Below, piece after piece: positions 50,829 to 61,650 of a stretch of DNA of 64,000 nucleotides. Under the pieces are notes generated by a model that saw only the letters and a program-made list of their open reading frames with translations, was not told the origin of the DNA and made no database searches. The stretch spans positions 1 to 64,000 of the forward strand of contig JAOXRT010000148.1 of NCBI GenBank assembly GCA_025800365.1, in the 5' to 3' direction. The stretch is from Cellvibrionaceae bacterium. Lineage in GTDB: Bacteria > Pseudomonadota > Gammaproteobacteria > Pseudomonadales > Cellvibrionaceae. The translations under genes were made by a program, and so were the position numbers. The first letter of the stretch is position 1, and every line of letters begins with the position of its first letter.

Positions 50829-53333
50829 ATGAAACTGTTCCCATCCAGTGCTTTGTCTTTGGCTGTTGCTTTGTCAGCGGCTGGAACAGCGCAATATACT
50901 CAAGCCCAATCCCAGTCGGTTGAAGATGAGTTGGAAGAGGTAGTTGTTACTGGTTCGCGGCGGGCGCCGAGATCAGTATTCGATTCAGCGGTGCCAATCG
51001 ACGTAGTTGGAGGAGATGATTTTGCGAATCAGGGCGATTCAGATCTTAGTAACTTACTGAGAAATGTTGTGCCTTCTTACAATGTCAATTCACAACCCAT
51101 TAGCGATGCGGCGACGATTGTTCGGCCTGCAAATATGCGAGGATTGGCGCCAGATCACACGCTGGTTTTAGTAAATGGTAAGCGCAGACATCGCGCTGCG
51201 GTCATCTATTGGCTGGGTAATGGTGTTGCAGATGGCGCACAAGGCGCTGATATTTCTCCAATTCCAGCTATTGCCCTAAAACAAGTGGAAGTGCTACGCG
51301 ATGGAGCTGCGGCTCAGTACGGCTCTGATGCAATCGCTGGTGTCATGAACTTTATTTTGAAAGACGATCCTGAAGGCGGCAGTATCGAAGTCAAATATGG
51401 AGAGTTCAAAGAAGGTGATGGTGAAAATGTAACGGTTGCCGGAAACGTTGGTATGCCCTTTACCGATAATGGCTTTGTTAATGTCAGCTTCGAATACGGT
51501 AACACAGATCCTACTGATCGAAGCCAGCAACGAGCTGATGCGCAAGCGTTAATTGATGCGGGTAATACCGCTGTTGCTAACCCGGCTCAGATTTGGGGTA
51601 CGCCTGAAATTAAAGATGATCTAAAACTCATGGCTAACTTGGGTTTGGAATTGGGCGGCGGTAAAGAGTTCTTTGCGTTTGCAAACTACGCTACCAAGGA
51701 AGTCGAAGGCGGTTTCTTCTTCCGTAACCCTGATACCCGCGGTGGAGTATTTAGTAATGATGGTGGTGTTACGAGGCTGGTGGCCGATCTTACTCCTAAT
51801 GATGGGGTGGCTTGCCCAACAGTCAATGTTGGCGATGCGGCGGCCTTGCAACAAGTTGTGGATGACCCCAACTGTTTTGTCTTCAATGAAATGTTTCCCG
51901 GAGGCTTTACCCCAAGATTCGGTGGTAAGGTTCACGATGCCGCACTGACTGCGGGTGTACGAGGCACAACGGCAAGTGATTTGAATTGGGAGCTGAGCGC
52001 CAGCTATGGCCGAAATGATGTCGACTTCTTTATTAAAAACACAGTCAATGCTTCGCTGGGGCCTTTGACCCCTACGGCATTTGATCCGGGTGATTATACT
52101 CAGCAGGATATTAACTTTAACGCTGATGTTTCATATGCCGTGCCGGTTGATGCCTTTGAATCGGATTTAAATATTGCGGCGGGTGTCGAGTGGCGAGAAG
52201 AAACCTTTGAAATTACTGTAGGGGATCAAGCATCGTTTGAAATTGGGCCTTATGCTTCGCAAGGCTTCTCAGCTGCTTCAAATGGTTTTCCAGGATTTAG
52301 TCCACTAGCAGGTGGCAGCTTCGCTCGCAAAAATATTGCTGCTTACGTAGATTTAGAAGCGGATGTTACTGATCGTTTATTAGTCGGTATGGCGATTCGT
52401 TGGGAAGACTTCAGCGATTTTGGTACCACTACCAATGGTAAGATTTCCGCTAATTTTGAAATTACCGAAAACTTTTCATTGCGCGGCAGTGCGAGTACTG
52501 GATTCAGGGCGCCTACTCCGGGCCAATCGAACGCCTTTAATGTTTCTACCGAATTTGATGCGGCAACCGGGGATCTAGTAAATAACGGTACCATTCCTTC
52601 GACCAACCCTGTTGCTGTTCTTCGTGGCGGTAAGCCCTTGGATCCTGAAGAATCAGAGAGCTATACCTTGGGTGCGATTTTACAGTTAGGAGAAGTTAGC
52701 GTAACTATTGATTACTTTAATATTGAGCTAACGGATCGCATTAGTGTCTCGCAAAACTTTAGTCTCACCCAGCAGGAAATTGATGATTTGGTAGCCTCTG
52801 GTGTAACCAGTGCCCAAAACTTGCAAAACTTCCGTTTCTTCACCAATGACTTTGATACCACAACCTCAGGTTTTGATTTGGTGGCAACTTATGGTTTGGA
52901 TATGCTAGGTGGCAGCACCGAGTTCTCACTGGCCTATAACTACACCGAAACAGAAGTGGATAGCTTTTCTCCGGATGTCATCGATGCGACTCGGATCAGG
53001 GAGCTGCAGGAGGGTTTACCTGAGTCACGATGGAATCTTGCGATGACCCATAACCTAGAAGATTGGCGATTCCTGCTTCGAATGAGTTATTTCAATGAGT
53101 TTTATGACTCGGAAGATGATCGCTCCTATGGCGACGAGTATATTTTCGATGCAGAGGCTGAATACAACATCAATGATAACTACTCGGTGACATTGGGTGC
53201 GCAGAATCTATTGGATGAATACCCTGATGAAAACCCAAGTGGAGCTCAGCAGTCTGGTCGACGTTATAGCCAGTTTTCTCCAACAGGATTCAATGGTGGC
53301 TATTACTATGCGCGGGTGCGCTACAGTTTTTAG
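50829..53333 (+). CDS. TonB-dependent outer-membrane receptor
   Basis: The 834-residue receptor has a signal peptide (residues about 1-26, ending TQAQS), a TonB box-like DELEEVVVTGSRRAP, a plug domain (IVRPANMRGLAPDHTLVLVN, then VEVLRDGAAAQYGSDAIAGV) and a large beta-barrel ending in the terminal Phe of YYYARVRYSF. The iron/TonB class with NGKRRHR resembles receptors for organic substrates in marine bacteria rather than classical siderophore receptors. No substrate-specific neighbour is present. It stands alone with its own terminator. Confidence 0.92.
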   Translation: MKLFPSSALSLAVALSAAGTAQYTQAQSQSVEDELEEVVVTGSRRAPRSVFDSAVPIDVVGGDDFANQGDSDLSNLLRNVVPSYNVNSQPISDAATIVRPANMRGLAPDHTLVLVNGKRRHRAAVIYWLGNGVADGAQGADISPIPAIALKQVEVLRDGAAAQYGSDAIAGVMNFILKDDPEGGSIEVKYGEFKEGDGENVTVAGNVGMPFTDNGFVNVSFEYGNTDPTDRSQQRADAQALIDAGNTAVANPAQIWGTPEIKDDLKLMANLGLELGGGKEFFAFANYATKEVEGGFFFRNPDTRGGVFSNDGGVTRLVADLTPNDGVACPTVNVGDAAALQQVVDDPNCFVFNEMFPGGFTPRFGGKVHDAALTAGVRGTTASDLNWELSASYGRNDVDFFIKNTVNASLGPLTPTAFDPGDYTQQDINFNADVSYAVPVDAFESDLNIAAGVEWREETFEITVGDQASFEIGPYASQGFSAASNGFPGFSPLAGGSFARKNIAAYVDLEADVTDRLLVGMAIRWEDFSDFGTTTNGKISANFEITENFSLRGSASTGFRAPTPGQSNAFNVSTEFDAATGDLVNNGTIPSTNPVAVLRGGKPLDPEESESYTLGAILQLGEVSVTIDYFNIELTDRISVSQNFSLTQQEIDDLVASGVTSAQNLQNFRFFTNDFDTTTSGFDLVATYGLDMLGGSTEFSLAYNYTETEVDSFSPDVIDATRIRELQEGLPESRWNLAMTHNLEDWRFLLRMSYFNEFYDSEDDRSYGDEYIFDAEAEYNINDNYSVTLGAQNLLDEYPDENPSGAQQSGRRYSQFSPTGFNGGYYYARVRYSF

Positions 53334-53353
53334 TTTTTCTGGTGAGCAAAGCT

Positions 53354-53377
53354 AAGCCGCCTACGGGCGGCTTTTTT
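53354..53377 (+). terminator. Terminator after the TonB receptor
   Basis: GCCGCC (53356-53361), loop TACG, GGCGGC (53366-53371), then six T. The TACG tetraloop (UUCG-like class) adds stability. Confidence 0.9.
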
Positions 53378-53488
53378 GTATTGGATAGCCGGTGTTAACT
53401 TGCGGAGTGGGTAAGAAGGCTTTATCAAATAATTTTTTACAGCTTGGCACTTATGTATTACCTTTAAAGAGAATAACGATGCCTTGTG

Positions 53489-55456
53489 ATGATTGATGTG
53501 CCAACTGTTCAGCCTGCCAATTTTGATCAGCTAGATTTGGACGCTCTTAAGAGTGCGGTCTGGGTCTACGATGTTCACAACTACCGAATTCATTGGGCGA
53601 ACGCTGCTGCTCTTCGTTTATGGGAGTCTGAGAATCTAACTGAATTAACCGCGAGGGATTTTAGACCTGGCTCCTCTGCCGCTGTGCAGCAGACCTTGTG
53701 CTCCTATTTGGATGAATTTAAGCGTGGCCGCGTTATAGATCGCTGGTGGCAAATCTCTCCTAATAATATTGATAAACGAGTTCATTGCCGTTTTTCCGGT
53801 GTCTTGACGGCGCCGGGGCATATGTCGATGCTAGTAGAAGGCTTGCACTCGGAGTTGCTGCAAGGTAATCACAACGAATATGGCGCAGTGATGATCTGTC
53901 TATTTGATGACGGTGGCGCGATAAAGAGTGCTAACCCCCCTTTTGAGCAACAGTTTGGTATCTCTGTTCCAAATCTTCATTCAATTTTTAATGACGAGCT
54001 TGAGTTGTCCGCTTTATTAAATATTGAACGTGGCGCTAATCAAGAGTTTCTGCTCGGGACTCAATCTGGGCCGCGTTGGCACAGTGTTGAATTACGAAAA
54101 CATAGTGATGCAGAGCTCGATCATAATAGTCAAGCTAGCTACAGCTTAACCCTATTGGATATTCATGACAGGAAGCTTGTAGAGTTAAAAAACGCTGCAG
54201 CGGCAGAAACAGATGCTTTGACCGGCTTATATAATCGACGTGGAATTACTCGTAAGTTGGCTTCTAGAATTGATAAGGGCTGCACGATATTTTTTATCGA
54301 TTTAGATGATTTTAAGCCAATCAATGACAGCTATGGACATGCGGTTGGTGATGAAGTTCTTTGCCAGGTGGCTAAGGTTCTGCGTTATGAAATTCATCAG
54401 TCGGCAATATGTGCCAGGCTGGGTGGGGATGAGTTTATTTTGGCGATACCGGGTGCGCAAAGCAGTGTCGATCCTTTTGTAATAGCTGAGTTAATTATCC
54501 AGCAGCTTACCAAACCCTTTATTGGCAGTAAGCAGCGCAGCTTGCAGGTGACGGCTAGCGTGGGAAGCGCAACGATACCTGGGCATGCAGAGAATATTGA
54601 TGCCTTATTGCAAAAAGCCGATGCTGCGATGTACTTGGCGAAGCAGCGGGGCCGAAATCGTCATGTTCACTACTCTGATGCAGTAAAAGATCAGTTGATG
54701 CGAGGGCAAAGGATTTTACAGCAAGTCGATGAGCAGGTGTGTGCGGAGAAATCCCTATTTGATTATCACGCTGTTGTTTCCTCCTTGACTAAAAAGCCCT
54801 TCATTTTTGAAGCGAATATTCATTGGTCAGGTCAGCTGCTTAAGAAGCTCTGTTCTTTTGAAATTAGTGAAGCTATCAGAAAGGCAAATCACCAAGAGTT
54901 TATTGAGCAAGAGCTAGCTAGAATGATTGCGGCTGATCTTTTGCGATTGCGTGCGCAGTGCGCCGATAATAGCTTAAGGGTTTCAATAGAACTTCCTTCG
55001 GGCCACTTGTTAGATGCTGGTTTTTTGCAGCGCATGGCGAGATGCTTTTCGCTATACCAATTAAATAAAACTGATGTGGTATTTGAACTGAGCGAACGTG
55101 CTTTGAAGCGTGTAATAGATCAACAAGAAAATTTCCTTATCGATGCCAGTTCGCAGGGTTTTCAGTTTGCGCTAACAAGTTTTGGGTCTGGCTGCTCGCC
55201 ATTGATGAATTTGCCAAGCTTGCCGCTGCAGTACATTAAGCTCGCTCCTGAGTTCTCTTCAAAAATGCAGGCAAAAGCTTCCATATTGAAATTCATCATC
55301 AAACTTTGTGAGGACTTGCAGTTAAGCTGTATTGCGACTGGAGTGAATGAACAAGCCCTTAGTGATCACTGGTCAGAATACTCTGTTTATCTGCAGCAGG
55401 GGCAGTATCTAGACTCGGTCGACCTCCATGTAAGCTCTGATGCAGAGTTTGTCTAA
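53489..55456 (+). CDS. PAS-GGDEF protein with degenerate EAL domain
   Basis: The 655-residue protein has an N-terminal PAS domain (VYDVHNYRIHWANAAALRLW), a second PAS-like domain (GAVMICLFDDGGAIKSANPP), a GGDEF domain with DLDDFKPINDSYGHAVGDEV and intact RLGGDEF near residue 310, and a C-terminal EAL-like domain. The EAL domain lacks its catalytic residues: EAL is EAN, DDFG reads TSFGSG, and KxD reads KLAPE. No RxxD inhibitory site precedes GGDEF. It should therefore make cyclic-di-GMP but not degrade it. Start: GTG 53486/ATG 53489; a five-codon upstream frame at 53479 overlaps it. Confidence 0.9.
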   Translation: MIDVPTVQPANFDQLDLDALKSAVWVYDVHNYRIHWANAAALRLWESENLTELTARDFRPGSSAAVQQTLCSYLDEFKRGRVIDRWWQISPNNIDKRVHCRFSGVLTAPGHMSMLVEGLHSELLQGNHNEYGAVMICLFDDGGAIKSANPPFEQQFGISVPNLHSIFNDELELSALLNIERGANQEFLLGTQSGPRWHSVELRKHSDAELDHNSQASYSLTLLDIHDRKLVELKNAAAAETDALTGLYNRRGITRKLASRIDKGCTIFFIDLDDFKPINDSYGHAVGDEVLCQVAKVLRYEIHQSAICARLGGDEFILAIPGAQSSVDPFVIAELIIQQLTKPFIGSKQRSLQVTASVGSATIPGHAENIDALLQKADAAMYLAKQRGRNRHVHYSDAVKDQLMRGQRILQQVDEQVCAEKSLFDYHAVVSSLTKKPFIFEANIHWSGQLLKKLCSFEISEAIRKANHQEFIEQELARMIAADLLRLRAQCADNSLRVSIELPSGHLLDAGFLQRMARCFSLYQLNKTDVVFELSERALKRVIDQQENFLIDASSQGFQFALTSFGSGCSPLMNLPSLPLQYIKLAPEFSSKMQAKASILKFIIKLCEDLQLSCIATGVNEQALSDHWSEYSVYLQQGQYLDSVDLHVSSDAEFV

Positions 55457-55519
55457 TAGGTTTGCTAAGTTTAAATCTCGCTGCTATGGTGCCTAAAACT
55501 TTTCAGTGAGAGCTTAGCA

Positions 55520-56335
55520 TTGCCGGAATTACCTGAAGTAGAAACAAGTTGCCGTGGCGTTGCGCCGCATATTGTTGGTCGAACCTTAAAGCAAGTTATT
55601 GTTAGAAATAGTCAGCTGCGCTGGCCAATAGATGAGCGGCTGGCAGAAATCTTAGAAGGTAGGAAGCTGCTTGAGTTGAGTCGTCGTGGCAAGTACATGC
55701 TATTTCGTTTTAAGCATGGTCACTTGTTAATGCATTTGGGGATGTCAGGCAGTGTAAGAGTCGTAGAAGCTGCAACTGAGCCCGAAAAGCATGATCATGT
55801 CGATTTTGTTTTTGGTTTGGATGCTGTGCTGAGATTTACTGATCCCCGCCGATTTGGTGCCATCGTCTGGACAGATCAACCCACTGAAGAACATAAGCTA
55901 ATTCAACACTTAGGGCCTGAGCCTTTATCTGAGGAATTCTCGGCGGATTATCTTTATCAGCAAACACGTAAGCGAAAACAAGCCATTAAAGTTCTAATTA
56001 TGGATAGCAAGGTGGTGGTGGGCGTAGGAAATATTTATGCCAACGAGTCATTGTTTATGAGTGGAATTCGCCCCGGTCGTGCAGCTGGGCGAGTAACCCG
56101 TGCGGAGATAGAGCTTTTACTGCTAAATATTAAAAAGGTCCTAAAAAAAGCTATCGCGCAAGGTGGGACAACCCTAAAAGATTTTGTTGGTGGCGATGGG
56201 AAGCCTGGCTACTTCAAACAGGAACTAAATGTTTATGGTCGTGATGGGGAGCCATGCTTGAGCTGTGGCACTGTGCTCAAAAGCCAGCGCCATGTGCAGA
56301 GGGCCAGCGTCTACTGCCCCGTCTGCCAAAAATAA
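55520..56335 (+). CDS. mutM: Formamidopyrimidine-DNA glycosylase
   Basis: MutM removes oxidised purines such as 8-oxoguanine and cuts the strand. The 271-residue protein must start at TTG 55520 because the catalytic N-terminal Pro follows it directly (PELPEVETSCRG); an AGAG lies upstream. The DNA-contact motifs LHLGMSGSV and VVGVGNIYANESLF and the C-terminal zinc finger C-x2-C-x16-C-x2-C (CLSCGT to CPVC) are intact. It converges with coaD. Confidence 0.97.
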   Translation: MPELPEVETSCRGVAPHIVGRTLKQVIVRNSQLRWPIDERLAEILEGRKLLELSRRGKYMLFRFKHGHLLMHLGMSGSVRVVEAATEPEKHDHVDFVFGLDAVLRFTDPRRFGAIVWTDQPTEEHKLIQHLGPEPLSEEFSADYLYQQTRKRKQAIKVLIMDSKVVVGVGNIYANESLFMSGIRPGRAAGRVTRAEIELLLLNIKKVLKKAIAQGGTTLKDFVGGDGKPGYFKQELNVYGRDGEPCLSCGTVLKSQRHVQRASVYCPVCQK

Positions 56336-56361
56336 GAAAAGAGATTGGTGGCAACTAAATA

Positions 56362-56940
<579 letters not shown>

Positions 56941-56951
56941 TTATTTGGTTT

Positions 56952-57533
56952 TTAGCGTGCAATATAGAGTTGGTAGCAAACCTGTCCGGTGTTTTTGCAG
57001 CGCCAATTACGCCAATTTTCGGGCAGCTTTGGCAGCTGGTTTTTGGGGCTCTCTATATAGATAAGGCTGTCTGGGTGCAGCCAATTGTTTTGCTCTAATA
57101 GCTCAGCGGCAGTTTCCCATAAATTGGCCGCGAATGGCGGGTCCATAAAAATGATATCAAAGGGGGCACCCTCATTACGCTGAGCAAGCTTTATTAAGCT
57201 ATCACCATGGCTGAGTTGGGCTTCTTGTTCACCTAATTGCGACTGCAATGTTTTGATATGGTTTTGCAGTTGCTGGCAGGCTGCTCTATTCGCTTCCCAC
57301 AGCTCAACATGCGCCGCGCCGCGAGATAGAGCCTCTAAAGCCAAGGCTCCAGAGCCGGCAAATAAATCTAGGCAGCGCGCCCCATGAATGTCTGAACTTA
57401 ACCAGTTGAAAAGCGTTTCGCGTATTCTATCTCCGGTTGGGCGCAGCCCATCAGCGCTGGGGAAATTAAACTTCCGGCCGCGCCATTGACCACCGATGAT
57501 CCGTAATTGCTGAGTAGGGTTTACTTTTGACAT
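56952..57533 (-). CDS. rsmD: 16S rRNA (guanine966-N2)-methyltransferase RsmD
   Basis: RsmD methylates G966 of 16S rRNA. The 193-residue protein shows RIIGGQWRGRKFNFP, RPTGDRIRETLFNWL, the SAM motif CLDLFAGSGALALEALSRGA and the catalytic DPPF motif in IIFMDPPFAANLW. All are typical. It is divergent from ftsY, with 150 bases between, which is the standard arrangement. Confidence 0.96.
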   Translation of the reverse strand: MSKVNPTQQLRIIGGQWRGRKFNFPSADGLRPTGDRIRETLFNWLSSDIHGARCLDLFAGSGALALEALSRGAAHVELWEANRAACQQLQNHIKTLQSQLGEQEAQLSHGDSLIKLAQRNEGAPFDIIFMDPPFAANLWETAAELLEQNNWLHPDSLIYIESPKNQLPKLPENWRNWRCKNTGQVCYQLYIAR

Positions 57534-57683
57534 GCATGGCCTCGTCCAATTGGCCGGCCATTGTAGCTATCTCAAGGGGCTGTGTTAAGGCTGCGACAGC
57601 AGGCCTATAGAGTGCTAGAATGCGGCACTTTCTCGGGTTCATCTTGAGCCCCTTTATCCGATCAGTAATAGAATTTAGACACC

Positions 57684-58931
57684 ATGGTTTTTGGCTTTTT
57701 TAAGAAATCCCCAAAAGGTGAGGCTGACAAGGCTAATACCGAAGAGCAGCCCTCAGCGATCGAGCAATCTCCAGAGCAAGAAGGTCTTGAATCTGAAGAG
57801 ACTAGCCAGCAAGCGATTGATACGGAAGTGGCGCCTGAGGCCCCAGCTAGTGAAACAAGCACCGTCGAGCAGCCGTCAGACGAGCTCCTAAAGACTGAGT
57901 CTTCAGTGCAAGAGAGTCCTTCGCAAGAATCAGCCACCGAGGCCACGCAAGAGGTGTTTATGGCACCTGCGGGCTATGGCGAGCCCGCCGAAGAGAAAAA
58001 GCGTGGCCTATTCGCTCGTATGCGTGCTGGCTTGGCCAAAACCGGCGGTAACTTAACAGAAGGCCTAGGCAATATCTTTATGGGCCTGAAAGAGATCGAT
58101 GAAGATCTCTTGGAAGAGCTCGAAACCCAGTTGCTGATGGCGGATGTTGGAATTGAAGCAACCGAAGAGATCATGGAAAAGCTGTCTGAGCAGGTTGCCC
58201 GTAAAGAGCTTGCCGATACCGAGGCTTTGTATAAGGCTTTGCAAGCCGCTTTGGCAGAGCTTCTAATTCCGGTGCAAAAACCTTTGCTGTTAGATACCCA
58301 AAAGAAGCCCTTTGTAATTCTGGTCGTTGGTGTGAATGGTGTCGGTAAGACTACCACCATTGGCAAGCTAGCTAAGGGCTTTCAAAATCAAGGTAAGCAG
58401 GTGATGCTGGCTGCCGGCGATACCTTCCGCGCTGCCGCAGTAGAGCAGTTACAGGTTTGGGGTGAGCGAAACAATGTCCCGGTCGTAGCCCAGCATACCG
58501 GTGCCGACAGTGCTTCGGTGGTTTTTGATGCTCTACAATCCGCCAAATCTCGTGATGTAGATATTCTGATTGCTGATACCGCAGGCCGCTTGCACAATAA
58601 AGACAATTTAATGGATGAGCTTGCCAAGGTTAAGCGGGTGATGGCTAAGTTGGATGATTCTGCGCCACATGAAGTACTGTTAGTGCTAGACGCAGGTACT
58701 GGCCAAAATGCCATCAACCAAGCAGAGCAGTTCAGTCAGTCAGCGGGTGTTACTGGGCTCGCGCTAACCAAATTGGATGGAACGGCCAAAGGCGGAGTTA
58801 TCTTTGCACTGGCTAAGCAGCTTGGCTTGCCGGTACGGTTTATTGGTGTGGGTGAAGGCATTGATGACTTGCAGCCGTTTGAAGCCAAAAGCTTTGTGCG
58901 TGCTTTGTTTGACCAAGGCCAGGCCGAATAA
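57684..58931 (+). CDS. ftsY: Signal recognition particle receptor FtsY
   Basis: FtsY docks SRP-bound ribosomes at the inner membrane. The 415-residue protein has a long acidic N-terminal A-domain (about residues 1-110, rich in Glu, Ser and Gln), then the NG GTPase: GVNGVGKTTTIGKLAKGF (G1), GDTFRAAAVEQLQ, DTAGRLHNKDNLM (G3) and TKLDGTAKGG (G4). It starts the operon ftsY-ftsE-ftsX, 21 bases before ftsE. Confidence 0.97.
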   Translation: MVFGFFKKSPKGEADKANTEEQPSAIEQSPEQEGLESEETSQQAIDTEVAPEAPASETSTVEQPSDELLKTESSVQESPSQESATEATQEVFMAPAGYGEPAEEKKRGLFARMRAGLAKTGGNLTEGLGNIFMGLKEIDEDLLEELETQLLMADVGIEATEEIMEKLSEQVARKELADTEALYKALQAALAELLIPVQKPLLLDTQKKPFVILVVGVNGVGKTTTIGKLAKGFQNQGKQVMLAAGDTFRAAAVEQLQVWGERNNVPVVAQHTGADSASVVFDALQSAKSRDVDILIADTAGRLHNKDNLMDELAKVKRVMAKLDDSAPHEVLLVLDAGTGQNAINQAEQFSQSAGVTGLALTKLDGTAKGGVIFALAKQLGLPVRFIGVGEGIDDLQPFEAKSFVRALFDQGQAE

Positions 58932-58952
58932 ATAGGACGTCTATTCTAAGCC

Positions 58953-59636
58953 ATGATTCAATTTCTCAATGTGAGCAAACGCTACCCAGGTGGCTTCGAT
59001 GCGCTTAGTAATCTAAGCCTAAACATCGATGCCGGCGAGATGGTTTTTCTAACCGGCCACTCTGGTGCGGGTAAGTCGACACTATTGAAATTGATTATGT
59101 TAATGGAGCGGGCTACACGCGGCCAGATGGTTGTAGGTGGCCAGAATCTCAATAAGATGCCGCGTCGCCAAATTCCATTTTTGCGCCGCCAGATTGGCGT
59201 GGTGTTTCAAAATCATCAGCTTTTATTTGATCGCACGGTATTCGATAACGTGGCATTGCCGCTGATGATTGCGGGCTTTGAGCCACGTGATATTGGTCGC
59301 CGCGTAAGGGCTGCACTAGATAAAGTGGGTCTTTTGAGCAAAGAAAAGCTCAATCCTATTGCGCTTTCTGGTGGTGAGCAGCAGCGTGTGGGTATTGCTC
59401 GCGCCGTGGTCAACAAGCCCCCTTTGCTACTGGCGGATGAGCCGACAGGAAACCTAGACCCAGAGTTGTCCGCAGAGATTATGAAGCTACTGCAGCAGTT
59501 TAATGATGTGGGTGTTACGGTACTGATTGCCAGTCACGATTTAGCGCTAATTGAGCGAATGGGTAAGCGCAAACTAACTCTAGAGGGGGGACAACTGGTG
59601 GCAGATGTTCCCGGATTAGGGGGAGAGGCTGCGTGA
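58953..59636 (+). CDS. ftsE: Cell division ATP-binding protein FtsE
   Basis: FtsE is the ATPase of the FtsEX complex that activates septal peptidoglycan hydrolases at the division ring. The 227-residue ABC protein has Walker [14 protein letters not shown], the Q-loop [10 protein letters not shown], signature [14 protein letters not shown], Walker [13 protein letters not shown] and the switch His in ASHDLALI. It overlaps ftsX by four bases. Confidence 0.97.
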   Translation: MIQFLNVSKRYPGGFDALSNLSLNIDAGEMVFLTGHSGAGKSTLLKLIMLMERATRGQMVVGGQNLNKMPRRQIPFLRRQIGVVFQNHQLLFDRTVFDNVALPLMIAGFEPRDIGRRVRAALDKVGLLSKEKLNPIALSGGEQQRVGIARAVVNKPPLLLADEPTGNLDPELSAEIMKLLQQFNDVGVTVLIASHDLALIERMGKRKLTLEGGQLVADVPGLGGEAA

Positions 59637-60625
59637 GCCAAGAATCTCAGAAAGCTCTTCCCGATGCGCTAAGCCGAGGTGCCAGCTTAAAACAGCTAAG
59701 CTTACTGAACTTGTGGCGTTCATATTGTCGCCATCATATTAGTAGCGCACGCGATAGCTTAAACCGCTTGTTGCGACAGCCCTTATCAAGCTTGATGACC
59801 TGTTTGGTGGTGGCCATTGCTTTGGCTTTGCCCCAGGTACTTTCAGTTGCTGTCAGCAATATCGATGAGCTTGGGCAGAGTTGGCAGGGGCGCCCTAGCC
59901 TATCCGTTTACCTTCATCAGAATGTTAAGCAGCCGGTTGCTGAGAAATTGCTAATAGAGTTAGAGCAGCAGGAGTCGGTTGCTGAAGGAGTATATATCAG
60001 CCCGAGTGAAGCCTTGCGAGAATTTGAGGAGCACTCTGGTTTTGCTGATGTCTTGGGTCAACTTGAGCGTAACCCTTTACCCCCCGTGTTGCAGCTTAGC
60101 TTAGTTGAGCAACTCAGCTTGGAGCAGGTGCAGTCTCTCCAGACCAATCTACAGGCCAGGCCTGAAGTTGAGCAAGTTGATGTGGATTTGCAATGGTTGC
60201 AAAGATTGCAGCAAATACTGGCCCTTGGTCGCACCTTAATCTGGCTGTTGTCGGGCTTATTGGCCTTAGGTGTGCTGCTTATCGTTGGCAATACCATTCG
60301 CTTGGCCATTGCGGCCCGTAAAGACGAAATTCTAGTCACCAAAACCTTGGGTGGTACCAATGCCTTTGTGCGTCGCCCCTTCTTATATACAGGTTTGTGG
60401 TATGGCTTGCTGGGTGGTGCCTTAGCGTTGCTGCTTACAGAGCTATGTCTGTTTGCTCTAGCAGGTCCTGTAGCCAAGTTGGCCGGCTCCTATGGCAGCG
60501 ACTTCCTGTTGATGGGCATAAGTTGGTTCGATGCAGGCTTTTTGCTTTTGGCCAGTTCGGTATTGGGCTGGTTGGGTGCGGCCTTAGCCGTTGGCCGTCA
60601 CTTGGCAGCAATCGAGCCCAAATAG
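59633..60625 (+). CDS. ftsX: Cell division protein FtsX
   Basis: FtsX is the membrane partner of FtsE and controls periplasmic amidase activators. The 330-residue protein has the usual layout: cytoplasmic N terminus, TM1 near residues 52-75, a periplasmic loop with QGRPSLSVYLHQNVKQPVAE, then three C-terminal spans. The segment EILVTKTLGGTNAFVRRPFL is characteristic. GTG start overlapping ftsE. A 126-base gap with its own promoter signals precedes rpoH. Confidence 0.95.
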   Translation: MSQESQKALPDALSRGASLKQLSLLNLWRSYCRHHISSARDSLNRLLRQPLSSLMTCLVVAIALALPQVLSVAVSNIDELGQSWQGRPSLSVYLHQNVKQPVAEKLLIELEQQESVAEGVYISPSEALREFEEHSGFADVLGQLERNPLPPVLQLSLVEQLSLEQVQSLQTNLQARPEVEQVDVDLQWLQRLQQILALGRTLIWLLSGLLALGVLLIVGNTIRLAIAARKDEILVTKTLGGTNAFVRRPFLYTGLWYGLLGGALALLLTELCLFALAGPVAKLAGSYGSDFLLMGISWFDAGFLLLASSVLGWLGAALAVGRHLAAIEPK

Positions 60626-60751
60626 CTGCTTAATATTTGATCAGATTCCCGGCTTTACAAGACTTAAAGGTCTTTTGAGCGAACCCGCGCTAGTATTAGC
60701 AGTCAAACCCGATAGCTGCTAGTATTAAGGGTCGAGTAACGGAGAATATAT

Positions 60752-61606
60752 ATGAGTACAGCCATTCAGCCAGTAGGTATGCTATCCCCAGGAGCCAATC
60801 TGGGCGCGTATATGCAGGCGGTTAATGGTATCAGTGTACTGTCAGCCGAAGAAGAAAAGAGCCTGGCGGAAGATCTGTATTACCACGAAAACCTAGATGC
60901 TGCCCGCCAGTTGGTAATGGCTCATCTGCGCTTTGTGGTGCATATCGCCAAGTCTTATTCGGGTTATGGTTTATCCCAGGCTGATCTGATCCAGGAAGGT
61001 AATGTTGGCCTGATGAAGGCTGTAAAGCGTTTCAATCCAGAGCGCGGCGTGCGCCTTGTATCCTTTGCGGTACACTGGATTAAGGCTGAGATGCATGAGT
61101 TTATCTTGCGCAACTGGCGTATTGTTAAGGTCGCTACTACCAAGGCCCAGCGTAAACTGTTTTTTAATCTTCGCAGTGCTAAAAAGCGCCTTGCTTGGTT
61201 AAATAACGAAGAAGCTGAAGCGGTTGCTAAAGATCTTAATGTCGACGTTAATCATGTCCGCGAAATGGAAGGTCGTTTGGCGGCCAGCGATATGGGCTTC
61301 GATGCCGGCGCTGACGATGATGATGAAAGTGCATTTCAAGCACCGGCAAACTTCTTAGAAGATCGCGCTGCCGACCCAGCTTTAGCTTTAGAGCACTTAG
61401 ACTCAACACAGCAAAGCTTGGCCAGCTTAAGTGCCGCACTTGAGCAGCTGGATGATCGCAGTCGCGATATTTTGCAGCAGCGTTGGTTGGGTGAAGAAAA
61501 GGCCACTTTGCATGAGTTGGCTGATCAATATGGTGTGTCAGCCGAGCGCATTCGTCAGCTAGAAAAGAATGCGATGAAAAAGATAAAGGCCAATATTGAA
61601 GCGTAA
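60752..61606 (+). CDS. rpoH: Heat-shock sigma factor RpoH (sigma-32)
   Basis: RpoH directs RNA polymerase to heat-shock promoters. The 284-residue protein has region 2 ([60 protein letters not shown]), the RpoH box-like [15 protein letters not shown] and region 4 with [19 protein letters not shown] strong GGAG precedes the ATG. The sequence CTAGTATTA occurs twice in the 126 bases upstream (near 60689 and 60718), perhaps parts of two promoters. A terminator follows. Confidence 0.97.
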   Translation: MSTAIQPVGMLSPGANLGAYMQAVNGISVLSAEEEKSLAEDLYYHENLDAARQLVMAHLRFVVHIAKSYSGYGLSQADLIQEGNVGLMKAVKRFNPERGVRLVSFAVHWIKAEMHEFILRNWRIVKVATTKAQRKLFFNLRSAKKRLAWLNNEEAEAVAKDLNVDVNHVREMEGRLAASDMGFDAGADDDDESAFQAPANFLEDRAADPALALEHLDSTQQSLASLSAALEQLDDRSRDILQQRWLGEEKATLHELADQYGVSAERIRQLEKNAMKKIKANIEA

Positions 61607-61622
61607 TACCAACAATATTGGT

Positions 61623-61650
61623 AAAAAAGCCGCCTAGTGCGGCTTTTTTT
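61623..61650 (+). terminator. Terminator after rpoH
   Basis: AAAAAAGCCGC pairs with GCGGCTTTTTTT around a CTAGT loop; ideal rho-independent form. Confidence 0.93.
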
